From positions 12,491,655 through 12,555,654 of the forward strand of contig NC_068347.1 in assembly GCF_014633365.1 (NCBI RefSeq): 64,000 nt of DNA, given 5' to 3'. Below the pieces are notes generated by a model. The model made no database searches and was not told the DNA's origin. It saw nothing but the letters and a program-made list of their open reading frames with translations. Origin of the DNA: Diospyros lotus. Its lineage: Eukaryota; Streptophyta; Magnoliopsida; Ericales; Ebenaceae. Both the position numbers and the translations under genes were made by a program. Positions 13,071 to 24,991 of this stretch are shown here, in pieces; within the stretch, counting starts at the first letter, position 1, and the number at the start of each line of letters is the position of its first letter.

Positions 13071-13656
13071 TGTTGATGTTCAGAATTAGCCAACCGTAAT
13101 TCGTAAGCTTGCAATGAGGACATAAGCTCGAAATGCAAGGAGGAGGAACGGAATAGAACGTACACGAGAAGTTTTTATGTGATTCGGCTAGAACGATGCC
13201 TACTCCACGACTGTCCTCTGATAATTCCAACAGAGTAACAGTATGTCATTATGATTGTCCTCTTTTACAATGGTATTTTTTACCCCTATTTATAGTGAGG
13301 GGTGTTTACAACTACATAAAATCAAAAGTGGTAAAATGACATCATGGGGACAAAATGTCCTTATCAATTCCATGAAATCAGGATTGGCCTCCGTATTATC
13401 GGGGATCTTATTTATCTCAGATAAAGTAGGTGGGTTCCTACCTCCGATTAGTTGGAAGCATCGCTGGGAGTTCGTTGGAAGTATCACTGAGAACTCGCTG
13501 AGAGCTTGCTTGATTCTGTGATCTGAATTCGAGTTTTAGCAATATATGAGCTTGCACTGACGAGCTCAACTCAGGCCTACTGGGCTTGAGGCGATTGGGC
13601 CGGTTTGCTGGGTCGAGTCCAACCCATAAGGAGTAGTACGAGAAATACCCATAACA
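13071..13656 (-). mobile_element. Copia-type solo LTR inside the CACTA element
   Basis: This 586-bp unit starts TGTTGATG and ends CCATAACA (TGTT...AACA termini) and is flanked by TATAT at 13066-13070 and 13657-13661, a 5-bp TSD, though a low-complexity one. On the minus strand it has a TATA box CTATAAATAGGGG and, further on, a CACATAAAAACTTCTCGTGT tract typical of copia LTR R-U5. The 88-aa ORF across it is not a gene. Confidence 0.7.
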
Positions 13657-13933
13657 TATATAAAAGGAGTGTAAGGGTTATCTTGTCAGTTTCTTTCTCT
13701 CTATAAATAAGGAAATACCCATATTTGCCCATGCCCCATCACAGCCTCCAAGATCTAGCCAGACTTCATCAGAATCATCCACCCCACATCTATCTCAAGA
13801 TTTTTCATCGACACACTCGTCTACATCACGCCATTACTAGACAGTTAATGTGATAGGTATGCACAAAATATTTAAATTGAGTGTAATTATTATATACTTA
13901 CCTTAATTATTAAATTAGGTATATGTATTTTGA

Positions 13934-16293
13934 TTGAGAGATGAATGGGGAGTTATAAAACAAGAAAAGCTAAATGTTAAGGATGTTTGGTTACTTGCAC
14001 GTGGAAGGCGTGTCATGTTAGAGCTTAATAAATCACTCCAACCAATAAGAGATGCAGCTGGACTTTTTGGAGGGATTTTAGGAGAGTTAGCTTCTGATTT
14101 TGTTACTTTTCTTGTCAATTACGAAAGCCGGCATAAAGTTCCCAAGGCATATAAAGATGAAATTTACAAAAATAGAGTCATGGTAATTAACTAATATTTG
14201 TTGTTTTGATATATTTTTTTGAATATTTTGTTATAATTAACATTGTTATTTTTTAAAGGAAAAATTTAATGTTGATGAAGGACATGTGAAGAATTTTATT
14301 TTGAGAAACATTGGAAAAAAATGGAAGGACAATAGATGCAAGTTATACCACGAATACCATGATCCCACTATTGGTTGAGAGGCAAATCTTGCAAAACATC
14401 CACCAGGAATCTCACAAGACCAGTGGGCAAGTTTCATTAATTATCATGCACGCGAGAAAACTAAGGTGATGTTACTAATCTTGCTTATAAGATTACTAAT
14501 CTTTATACAACTAAATAATTATAATTCAACTAATGATGTTCTTATTGGATATCTAGGAGATGTGTCTAAAAAATAGTGAAAATCGATCCAAATTGACAAT
14601 CCCACACACTGAAGGATCAAAGAGTCTGGCAAGAAAAAAACATGAGATGGTAATTTACAAAAATTTATCCCAAGTATGAATTTTTCATTCTAACATCAAC
14701 TAACATTTATGTAAAATTGTTTTAAATTATAGAAAATTGAGAGTGGTCAGCCAGTGAGTAGGGGTTTATTAGACATCACGACACGTAAGAAGAAAGACGG
14801 ATCTTTTGTGAATGAAGGAGCACGAACTATAAGCGTAAGTTTTGACACATGCATAAACTTTACTTTCAAATTTATTTGTTTTTATAGTGTTTGTTTCTAG
14901 ACACCTTTTGGCAATTCAAGTTCTTAGTTAATTAAATTCCCTTCATCAAAGGTGTTTTCTGCTGTTGATTAATCCATTATCTTTGGGTTATATCACCTTG
15001 TCAACATGATGTTATTCTTGTCATTTTCAAAGGGACAGATGATGAACATTCTCTTTTATACTTATTTATTTTGTATTTTATTGATGATCAAACATGTTTG
15101 ATGTTTCTTCTCTCAGTAATCCATACTTTAGATAATCATAATGTTTGGAGATTAATATAAGGCCAGATACGGTCAATTACTTTGTCACAAAGAAAGGGAT
15201 TTCATTATCTATTGCGGATTAAAAAGATATTTTAGAGTCCTAAAGGGTGGGAAGTTTAGTTAATTAATCTAAGAATTTTAGTTATTTAATCATCAACTAA
15301 AATGTTTACATGAACTTAGATGTATATGGTTGACATGGGCTCAAAACAAACATTATGTATATAAATGTGTATGTGTGTGTATATATAAATGTATATATAT
15401 GTAAGTGCAAGAAGCACATATTCTTTTCTAGCCCTGACTACCTGCAGGCCAAGAGATGGCTAGGTGACATGTATAGGGGCATCAATTCCTTATGGAGTGT
15501 CCTAATGGCAAGCAAAGATGATGGATGGTGTTGTAAATTCGTCGATTAATTACGTTGCTTTTCGGGTGAGAACATTATGAGGAGAAGAATTTGGTTATAT
15601 TTCGAGAGGACATAGAATATTTTTGTGTCTTGCATCTTTTCTATCTTCTCTTTACTTTTGTTTAATGCTCATGACTGAGCTCGATTCCCAGATGATGATC
15701 CCCTAGTCCTTTGTGGGAACAACTTGTAATATATATATATATATATGCATAGTTATATCACAAATGGGGGTCTTGTCACATGTAGTGTAGTTAATTACTT
15801 GAAAAAGTCACTAGTTAAGTGGTAGAAAGATTAAAGTTGTAATTTATTCCTTGAAATTAGGTCTCCTTGAAAGTAGAAAGTTGAGAATACTTACTTTTTT
15901 GGTGTTAATCGGAGTTTTTTGTGTGAGTTGATTTGTTAGTGTTTTGTTGTTATTGATATTGTTTTTTAATCCATACACATACAGGACAAAATTTCTAAGA
16001 TTGAGAGTCAAGGCACATCTTCACAGTCAGTCTCCTTACATGATTCACTTGCTCAAGTGCTAGGAAAAGAACACTCGGGCCGAGTCCGAGGTTTGGGCTT
16101 CAGTCCGAGTCCAAATCAAGTTTTTGGGACCACTAGTCAATTGAATGGGATATCTTTTTCTTCCAATAATACCAGTCCATCTGTTGTAGCATGCCAAGAA
16201 CAAGTGAACCTTTTGACAGGAGAATTACGAACTAGTAAACAAAAGGTTCAAAGATTGAGATATTGTGTTTGTGAATTTGGTATATATATATAG
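13934..16293 (+). pseudogene. Transposase_24 (Ptta/En/Spm) pseudogene
   Basis: Five exons are visible: to 14182 (starts near 13934), 14259-14465, 14557-14649, 14733-14834 and 15985-16293, each with GT-AG borders and matching phase. The protein reads RDEWGVIKQEKL..., then KKWKDNRCKLYHEY, then NRSKLTIPHTEGSKSLARKK, SGQPVSRGLLDITTRKKKDGS, and LGKEHSGRVRGLGFSPSPNQVFG. This order, with the GSKS and GRVRGLGFGP-like blocks, is that of Pfam Transposase_24, the plant TNPA-like family of CACTA elements that binds subterminal repeats. An in-frame TGA at 14376-14378 (codon 40 of exon 2) breaks it. No convincing start codon or 5' exon was found: a stop lies directly upstream at 13931. The last exon ends in a microsatellite-derived tail. 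Confidence 0.85.
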
Positions 16294-16459
16294 GTTACAG
16301 ATTTAATTAGGATATTTGTGAGTTGGATATTTATGGTTTGAGCTATTGTCTTTGGATATTTATGGTTGGATACTTAGGTTACAGGTTGAGCTATTATCTT
16401 TGAGTTGGGTATACAGGTTATAATTTACAGTTATTCTCGGGGATTTAAATGCTTCTATT

Positions 16460-16835
16460 GAATTTAGCGGCGGTTTTAAAATCGCCGCTAGTAGCTGTTT
16501 CAAAACTGTCGCCAAATTTAAACTTTAGCGACGGTTTTAACCGCTGCTAAGTTCTTTTCCACTAGCGGCGATTTAAGAAATCGTTGTTAAATTCAATAGG
16601 TTTTAAACATTTAGCAGCGGTTTTGAAACCGTCACTAAAAATTATTAACCGCCGAAAATAATATATTTTTGCGGCGATTAGTAAACCGCCGCAAAAAATA
16701 TAACTTTACGACGGTTACTCCAATGGTTGCTGAAAATCCTCTCAACGGCCGTATCTGCGGCGGTTTTCAATACCGCCGCTAAAACACTTTGCAACGGTCA
16801 GAAACCGTCACAAAATTCAATTATAACTGTCATTA
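16460..16835. repeat. CACTA right subterminal repeat array
   Basis: This holds about ten GCGGCGGTTTT / AAACCGCCGC motifs in both orientations, mirroring the left end. Confidence 0.85.
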
Positions 16836-16859
16836 AATTGCTTTTTTTTTGTAGTGATG

Positions 16860-17610
16860 TTTTTATTATTTAAAAAAAATAAGAAGAAAGAAAGTGATGC
16901 AGGAAATTGCTTTTAATTTTACAAACTGTCCATGTTCATAATTCCTCCTAAAATTCCAAGAAAGTGATCTGTTTATACATGATATATAAAAAGGTGGAAG
17001 CTATTGGGAAGGATTGTTCCCTGCTGCAAACGAAAAGTGTTCCTTTGAATGATCTCTTTTTCAACACAGGAATGTTACATGGTTTAAATGCTTTAAAGCC
17101 AAATTGAAGAAGGTGCTGAATAGAGTGATTGGTTTTGCATGTTTTATATATTTGAGCTTGAGTAGATTCATTTTTGCTCCACTAGTTTTGATGGATTTTG
17201 AGCTACATTTCCAAATATTTCCCACCTTGATCCTAAACCCCGTTGCAACCCTTGAAAATTCCTTCTAATTCGTGTTATGCATGGGATCCCAATGGTGGAG
17301 AATGAGAAGATATGAAAGCCTATGGTAGATCATTTCCATTGGAATGAATTTGAGCAAAACACATAACTTTCAAAGACATGAGAGTCAAGTGTTTATTTCA
17401 GTGAGGGTCTACATATTTAGTTTATTCCATTTTTGAGTGAAAATGCTTACTAAGTAATTGCTAGTTATTTAAGAATATTTTTTCATGATGTGTTATGAGT
17501 TTTGAAGAGCTTGATTGTTCTTTGTTGATGGCGTTGCAACCTTGGTGTTTTGGGGAAAGTGAATTTGAGTTTTGCCTGTGGACGAGCAAAAGATTAAGTG
17601 TGGGGGAATT
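16860..17610 (+). mobile_element. Ty3/gypsy 3' internal (untranslated) region
   Basis: This non-coding stretch leads into a canonical polypurine tract and LTR start. No integrase or other domain is readable. The CACTA element inserted into it. Confidence 0.6.
17581..17610 (+). other. Polypurine tract of the Ty3/gypsy element
   Basis: GACGAGCAAAAGATTAAGTG followed by TGGGGGAATT directly precedes the LTR start TGATGAGAATG. The 'gacaagcaaaag...aagtgtggggg' form is typical of Athila/Tat-type plant elements and matches that of the element at 45305-52617. Confidence 0.85.
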
Positions 17611-19158
17611 TGATGAGAATGAAAAATGTCATATTTTTCCCCCTTAATGTTTATTCTTTTATATTTATTTGATGCCTAAATGTACTCATTATTTTTATAT
17701 TTTGATTTAGGATGCAAATGGAGGCATTAAGTGCAAAACGAAGCTAATTGGGCAATTTTGGACAGTTTCGACATCACTTCGTAATCTGGGCATAACTCTC
17801 TCATCCGAGCTCCGATTGAGATAATGCAAGATTCTATGGAACGAAAAGAAAAATCTCTATAACCTACGACAAGGTCTAAATTGGGCTTGAAATTATTGTA
17901 CCTGCACTGTTGACGGTTAAAACTCCCTCAACCTATAAGTTTAATATGCGGATTTGACGTGGTTTATTTTCTGAAGTTCTTAGATCTAGAAAGACAAGAA
18001 AAATTGGAGCAGAAGCCGCAAAGAAATTGCAATTGAACTTGGAGGTCCAAATACATTATTTTAATCAATTGAAGTTCAAGTAGGGCCCATGAAATTGAAA
18101 GGAAAATGAGAATTGAAGCTCACATATAATATTAATTAATTAAAAGAATTGGAAACAAACAATTGAAAAGCCCAGGAAGCCATGAAGACTCCAATTCAAA
18201 TTGGAAGTGCAATTTAAGAGGGCCAATGAATATGGAGGGCTAGGGCGCCGCACATGCATGTATGGAGATTCACACATTAAAGGGGGACTAGTAGCAATCG
18301 ACAGATTTACATGGAATTAATAGAGATGCCTCTTTTCCCTTATTTTCTTACTTCTCCTTTGAGTTTTTATTAAGGCGCTGCGTGGCTAATTTTTTATAAT
18401 TGATTAAAGGAAATTGAAGCCTCTGAATCAATAAAATTGTGAGATCTAATTTGTTTTTATTATTCAATTTATGCTTTGAGTATCGAATGTTCTTGTGTTC
18501 CTATTTTCATGATTGTCTCATTTAATTACTAGGAGGCCTACTAGTTTATTATTTGTTGCAATCTATTGCTAAGTTAGATATCAAATCCGTAATTATTTGA
18601 TCCCTTTAATTTGTGAATCAACTAAGATTTAATGATTTGTTGCATAAAAAATTATTAGATCTTAGGAAGAACGCTCAACTGAATTAAATACAGCCGCTTG
18701 TACTTGTGTTGTTTATCTTCATCGATCTCTCTAATTCTTAAGGCTACTACTAGATTAAACCTGTCGTGCTTGTCTTGGGTTATTTAGTAATTAGGGTTGA
18801 TTAGATCGTCTATTTTCTAATTAATTATGACTAAGAAAAGAGAGAAAAATAGTTCCAACAGTGAATATTCGAAGTGTGAATTGCTATATATACTTGCATT
18901 AATGCTCAGTTGTAAGATTTCGATGGTGGATGTTGACTTAAACCAAGGTTTGTTCTTTTTATTGATTTTGATATTCCAATTTGAATTGCTCCTTAATCCT
19001 TTTTCTTAAAATTATTTTCGTTATACTCAACCCCCCCTAATCATTATTTGCATAGAATAAACTAGGATAAATACTCTTCGTGGGAACAATCCTTACTCAC
19101 ACCACTATATAAATTTTTAGGAGTATAGGTTTTATTTTGGGTTGCCTACGACAGCACA
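17611..19158 (+). mobile_element. Ty3/gypsy 3' LTR (Athila/Tat type)
   Basis: It begins TGATGAGAATG right after the PPT. Near its end is the TTCGTGGGAACAATCC...ACCACTATA block that many Athila/Tat LTRs share, and it ends in CGACAGCACA. The exact right end is uncertain by a few bases because no 5' LTR or TSD is in the window. ORFs inside are short. Confidence 0.65.
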
Positions 19159-20556
19159 CAAGCTAGCCAGGCTTTTTCTTGGTGATTCAAGCTAGGAATG
19201 GGTTTAAAGAAAGGATACCCAATCCAATAGACAATCTATTTGGATGAGATTGCTACTTTAGCAATCAAGAGATTAGTGGAGCAAGAAGGAGAGCAATAGG
19301 AAGGGTTTTAGGCTCTGAAAGAATGAGGAGAAGAAGATCTGGACAAGAGAATGGCCAAGCATCAAATGCAGCCCAACCTCCGATTCTTCTCCTTATTCTT
19401 CTTTATTTCCTTATATATGAAACCCTAGAATCCTAAATGCTTAATAATCGGTTAATAGCCAAGGAGAAAGAGAGGGAACATGTGGGAGACAAGCCCACAT
19501 CATAAAGAAACTACTCCATCCCCTTAATCATTCTCTCTACCAGCTATCTTTTCCATTCAAAGTAGAAATGAGAAAACAGGTTGTGAGATTCATAACCCTA
19601 TGCAACATAAATAGTTGATAGTTTAAAGACCTCTTTGCATGAATTGGTCAACATATTCTAAGGAATTGTCGACCGATTTTGTCAAGTATTTGCAAATTGC
19701 ATTTAGGTCCATCATTAACTCTTAATAACTTTTTCATTATCTCATGAAGAAACTGAGGCCCCCCTTAACTCTTAATGGGATGCCTGTCAACTCTTAACAA
19801 TTGCTCCTTTTGTTTTAATCATTGAACCCGATCCGTTAACTCTTAATGACAACATCATTAACTTTTAATAATTATTACAATTTTCATCGCTTAGTCAACT
19901 ACTACACTTGGATATGCGTGTGACCTTCTAGGTTCACTACTAAGCATCAATTGAGACACATCAAACTCTTTGACGCTGATTAAACACTTTGTTTTATAAC
20001 GAGGATCTCTCCATAAACTCAATGTACCCCGAAATACCTTGATTGACAACTAGCATTATGTCAGGGTGATCTTACCAATAATGAAGTCTAACTTCTTTAA
20101 GAACCTATTTGGGCTTTCGATTCCCATGTACTATAACCCCTCTATCGACTAACATTCTGATCGAGTGAGAGTCATGGGCTGATTAAACTCACTAATTCGA
20201 TAACTATACTAAGAAACAATGTGGTGTGATTGACATGACACATCAAAACCCTTTCCAACATTGGAAACACTTTCTAATCAAGTGTACCCTAGCCAGGGAT
20301 TTCTACAATCAAAACCACCTCTGATTGCATAGGATGTTTACCTCACGCAGGAGGTCAATAGATTCCATTGGAAATCTACCTCCATATTCCATTGCACAGG
20401 GACCACACAGTGCATTTCCCACTGGTAACCAAATGGTTCTTAGCAACGACAAATCTCCGGTATCGACATACAAGACAACTGTGTTGCCTCCAGTCTAAGG
20501 ACTAGTAATACAATTAAAGCTTATGATAAATTATAGATCCTCTTAGCCATGTGATC
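19159..20556 (-). mobile_element. Copia-like LTR remnant, left part
   Basis: This non-coding sequence has a minus-strand TATA-like CATATATAAGG (about 19413-19423). It continues, after the M insertion, at 33790-34113: the join CATGTGATC/CATCACATG is smooth and the TGATC is duplicated. Family assignment is tentative. Confidence 0.45.
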
Positions 20557-20707
20557 TGTAATGACCCCATTATGGGTCTAGAATATTTTGGTATTTTGGG
20601 TATTGATTATATGTGAGTGAAATTTCGTTTGTTTAAAAAAAGGAAAGATGAAGGGTCATAAAGGGATATGCATAATTGAATGAGGGTAAAATGGGAAGAA
20701 GAAATAT

Positions 20708-20715
20708 TATAAAAG
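20708..20715 (+). promoter_or_regulatory. TATA box of LTR M
   Basis: TATAAAAG about 150 bp into the LTR is followed by a pyrimidine-rich leader (CTCTCC repeats), as expected of a U3 promoter. Confidence 0.55.
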
Positions 20716-21548
20716 AGAGAGTGATCCTCATTTCCTCTTCTCTATCTCGTTCCTTTCTCCCTCTCTCCCTCCTTCATTCTGAATTTCTTCTCATTCCATT
20801 TGGGGTTCAAGGAAAGGATTGGAGGCCAAGATTAAGGCCTTTTGGTGGGGCTTGGAGGTGAAAGCTAGTGGATTCTTCTTCTTCTCCTTAAAAATCAAAG
20901 GCAAGTTCTCTCTATCTTCTTCTTAAATGGAAAGTTTCCATCTAGGATCCTTGTTGTGGGAAAACTTAAGGTTTCTCCCTTCCATAGAAGTCTTTGAAAT
21001 GTCCATTTGTGGGTGAAAATTTGGAAACCCTTCATTTTGGAAGGGGGTTTTGGAGAATCTGGTTGATTGTGTCTCATATAATTTTCCTTTGGTTTTTGTT
21101 AAATGAAGTGTCATAATGAGGTTTGTATCACCTCATCTTCCTTTTGGAATGATGTATTTGGGGTTTGGTTGGATTATGGTGAGTTTTGGTGGATTTTGGG
21201 GTGTTCCCGATCTTGTTTGTGCGTTTCTGCTCTCAATAGTCAATTATTTTGGTTAATAGTCGACTAATTAATGGGTTAGCTAACCCACAAAAGATCAAGT
21301 CTTGGCCCAGTTGACTAAGCCTTTCAATAGTCAACTAATCTTCTCATTAGTCGACTAAAGGTTCTAGATAGCTTTGTGCAGTCATACGGTTTTGGCCATA
21401 ACTTTTTGTATAGATGTTCGATTCAGGAACTGTTTAAAGCATTATAAACTAAACTCGAGAGGATTCAATTTGGTATAGGATTTGGGAAATTTGGACAAGT
21501 TTTTAAATCATAAGTTCCCTTTGGAATGCTTGCTTAAGATTGAGAAAT

Positions 21549-22545
21549 TGGGAATTTTCCATCCCATACTAATGCCTGCTAGGGTCCACTTATGCCCTAG
21601 GCACATCCCCTCTGGGATTATCATAACGATACTATCACATCGTACCATATATATATAACATGCATACATTACACATGACTCCCCTTAGAGTCCTTTAGAA
21701 TGCTACATACGTCATGCCTACCCTGGCCATGATAAGCATATGCACTACTGCACACTCCACTCAGAGCCTCACTGAAAGTAACCTTACTCCTTACTTGGGG
21801 CTTGTCACATGGCCTGACGACGACTCATTTCCTCGAGCTTCAAGCTACCTCCCACTTTAGCTCACTCTATCCCAAGCGTACAAGCCTTATCTCACCACTT
21901 TTAAGGGAAAAACACTATTGCCTCATACATGTTTGGCCAAATCCCTGACATAGGGACACTCCACTAACCCCCTATGGATTAGTTATGCCTTAGACTCTCC
22001 TTGCCCCTTCATGACTCTTGTTATGACTCGGCTTCGTGTCCTCACACAAGTCTCAACACTTCCATCTCAAGGAATTCTCATCCTTAGAACGCTTAATATC
22101 CCTAAATTTTCACATTTGGGTTTCTTGACACCAACACCTACACTTAGGTTTTTCGATTCTTCTTTGCTTGACCTGTATACCACTTACGGGCATATCATTT
22201 GAACCCAGGGTATTTTCTCATTCCTAGAGCAGGAATATCCGAGCATACCCTTCAAACCATCATAGGCCTCAACACCTCGACCCAATCCTTGGGGTCCTCA
22301 GACCACATGTCCATACTGTCGAGACCAATGAATTAACCTCACATTCAAATCTCGACATTTCAAGCCAACCATTTCCGATCCCAACTCAGCAGGTAAGACA
22401 TTTCGACTTACATCCAAATCATTCCAGACATCCTCGACTCCTAACTCTGGCAATTGCTCACATCAATCACTTAACTGACCATACATAACACCACCAACAC
22501 GCTAGCTTTCCCCACTCATATTACTAGCAATGCTCTGATACCAAC
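21549..22545 (-). mobile_element. K3: PBS-side internal fragment
   Basis: Reverse complement of K1 internal 1437-2530 and colinear with 40400-40940 and 60290-61185. It is truncated on the left at about 21549, where it meets M sequence without a recognisable LTR or TSD. No coding domains. Confidence 0.82.
22532..22545 (-). other. Primer binding site (tRNA-iMet) of K3
   Basis: On the minus strand GTTGGTATCAGAGC follows the LTR end GGGTCGTTACA. It is a perfect match to the initiator tRNA-Met complement. Confidence 0.9.
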
Positions 22546-24991
22546 TGTAACGACCCACTTCCACTTACAGGCGCCACCGATGAATAATCGACCGGATTAC
22601 TCACACGACAAGCCAACTACTGAAGGGTTGGACTATGTTTCATCATGAAACGCCCTAGGTGGACACTAGGCTTCGTCTTTCCCTTGGCTCCATTCAAGGA
22701 ATATGTCCCAAAACAAACAAGAAAACACAGCGGAACGAGACCCGAAACCCAAGTGAGTTTCACCTTTCTTCAGCTCGCCTCGCAGAAAGCCAAAGGTGAC
22801 CCAGGCACCAAACTAGCGCATCAAACATCCACTGAGTACTAGGGATTTATGGGAACATACCTTCTCTATCCTTACCTAATCCGAACTCGGCTCCACCAAC
22901 TAAAGCCATAAACAACAAGCAATATCACTAGCACCTATCACACTATGATGATTATAACTACTAGATACCATCCCTAGTCTAACAACATATACATTCACAT
23001 GAATACATACAGGAGATAATGCAATTCACATACTCGGGCAACGCTGCTAGTTGCCACAACAGCCTCCCGGCACCATCCCTGCTTGCGTCTGGACTTGCAA
23101 TATCTACAACATGAGGTAAAACCTCATGAGTCATAAAGACTCAGTAAGGGTGCAATACATAAGTAAATGAAGCATGAGAGAGCATGTAATGCAAAAATGA
23201 AATGCAAATGGGTAGTCTTTCATGCCCTCATAACCTCCATAGGTTATGGCATCGACCAACCCTTCCCACAACACTAGTCTTTCATATGGCCATAGGTACA
23301 TTAGAACTCATATCATGCAAGTGTTATCCACTACATGCAACTCATAAAGAAAAACATTTACAAATGCATGCAAGACCACCACCCTTGGGGTCATCCCTTA
23401 CCTGGCTCAAAGTCTCATATGCCAAAAGCGAGAACGCCAGCCTGCTTTGAACTCTTCTGGGACCACTACCTCCTCGGTAGAACCTAGATGCCACACAAAA
23501 CCCAACAGCAACAGAAATTAAATTAGGGAATATGTTTTTGCCATTTACCACAAAAACCCACCCATCAAAAATTTCCAAACAACCCCAATCACGGGCATAA
23601 TCCAACCATCACTTCACATTACAGTATCTCACATAATGCATTAACTCGAAAAAAAATTTAATTAATTTACCTTACCCGATCTGGAGGAGAAATCCAGCCA
23701 ACCGTCCACGCCGATGTTTCCTCATGGGATGCCACCTTACGTTCAAAACCCCATTTCTGAGATTCCGACACGCTCCATGAGCCCTAAAATGATTTTCAGA
23801 ATTTTCTCCCATTTTTCTGGAATTTTCTATCATTTTTCCCATTTTTTTCTCCATTTTCTAGAATTTCTTCTTTTCTTTTCTTATTTTTCTTTATTTTCTT
23901 TCTTCTTCCTGCTTCATCTTCTTCTTCGTCCCGATGCATGGCCACCTGCGCGCAGCCACACCGCCAGCCCCTGTCGGCTCCACCACCGTAGATCGCACCT
24001 CACTACCTAGGACCGCCCCGAACCAGCTGCCAATGCCAGCCTCCCTTGCGTGCACTGTTACCATGGCCGACGTCGTTGCCTCAGGATGCCACTCCTACCG
24101 TTTCACCCGTCGCCGACCACCGCCTCAATCGTTGCTTACGCGGTCACTACCAGTCGCTTCTACCTCGGCCTCCCTCGCCACTCCTCAAGCTCCAGCACCG
24201 CAGCCATAGCCGCAGCTTCTTCAAGCCGCAACTGCAACCAGACAGCAAGCTCTCTCTCCCTCTCTCTCTCTCATCTCCCTTTCTCTCTCATTCTCTCGAT
24301 CTCGGCCATGAGCTCTCTCTCTACTTCTTATTACATTTTGAATTTCAAAATTTTAGCAAGCTTTCGCCCAATCCGCGCTCATGTATATATATATATATAT
24401 ATGTAAATTAAATTACACATTTAACCCTACCTATTCTCATTAATTCCACTTGGGAATTTCTAGTTACAATTTGACCCTCCTAGGCCCATAAATATTGCAA
24501 GACATGCCTAAACCTTAATTTAATTGCCATCAAGATACCCAAAATCTTGATTTTTTTCAAAAATTATTATCCGACTTTTACTCGAAAATACCATTTTCGT
24601 CCCTGTGCCCACACAGGACCTTTACTCCGCCTGAAAATACTTCAGGGTTGTCTCACTCACAAAACCAGACGACCTCTGGGTCCCCTCAACTTCCCAAAGG
24701 TCCCCTCCGACCATTCAGTTCAAGCAACCATTGGGGCTAATACAAAAATTAGTCCCGAAACCATTCCCAATCTGATTGCTTTCAGCGTCATTAGCCTCAC
24801 CTCAAGACGCTCACCAATCTCTTACCCTTTTCCCTGGACATCCAAGTCCCGGGGCACTCCCTACCGCCAATTCGGTAATTTTATTAATTAAATTCTTAAA
24901 ACCGACTTTTGGGCTTTCCGGACCACCCGAGATCCTTCCAAATCACTGGAAATCATTTATGTTTCAATTCCGTGTAATATCGGGTATTACA
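22546..24991 (-). mobile_element. K3: complete LTR shared by two internal pieces
   Basis: This 2446-bp LTR begins on the minus strand at 24991 with TGTAATACCCGATATTACA and ends at 22546 with GGGTCGTTACA. It has a PBS on its downstream side and a polypurine tract on its upstream side, so it sits between two internal regions, as after unequal recombination between elements. It contains an AT microsatellite (about 24381-24401) that may act as TATA, (GA)n leader tracts, and long but low-complexity ORFs on both strands. Confidence 0.88.
23110..23143 (-). repeat. Double hairpin in K3 LTR
   Basis: Same pair as at 842-875, here with loop TAAAA-type variation: CATGAGGTAAAACCTCATG followed by GAGTCATAAAGACTCA. 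Confidence 0.7.

Larger units (their letters stand above)
11970..16856 (+). mobile_element. CACTA (En/Spm) DNA transposon, non-autonomous
   Basis: This 4887-bp element has perfect 13-bp terminal inverted repeats CACTACAAAAAAA (11970-11982 and complement at 16844-16856) and a 3-bp target-site duplication ATG (11967-11969 and 16857-16859), the hallmark of the superfamily. Both ends carry arrays of short subterminal repeats in direct and inverted orientation. Inside is a broken Transposase_24-type gene; I find no TNPD-type (Transposase_21) catalytic gene, so it would need a helper. A copia solo LTR sits at 13071-13656. The 12600-13070 and 14840-15980 stretches are A/T-rich intronic or intergenic sequence without visible features except short TA microsatellites. 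Confidence 0.93.

Noticed and set aside
13255..13521. 88-aa ORF as a small gene
   Set aside because: It spans most of a copia solo LTR with a TSD and shows no conserved motif.
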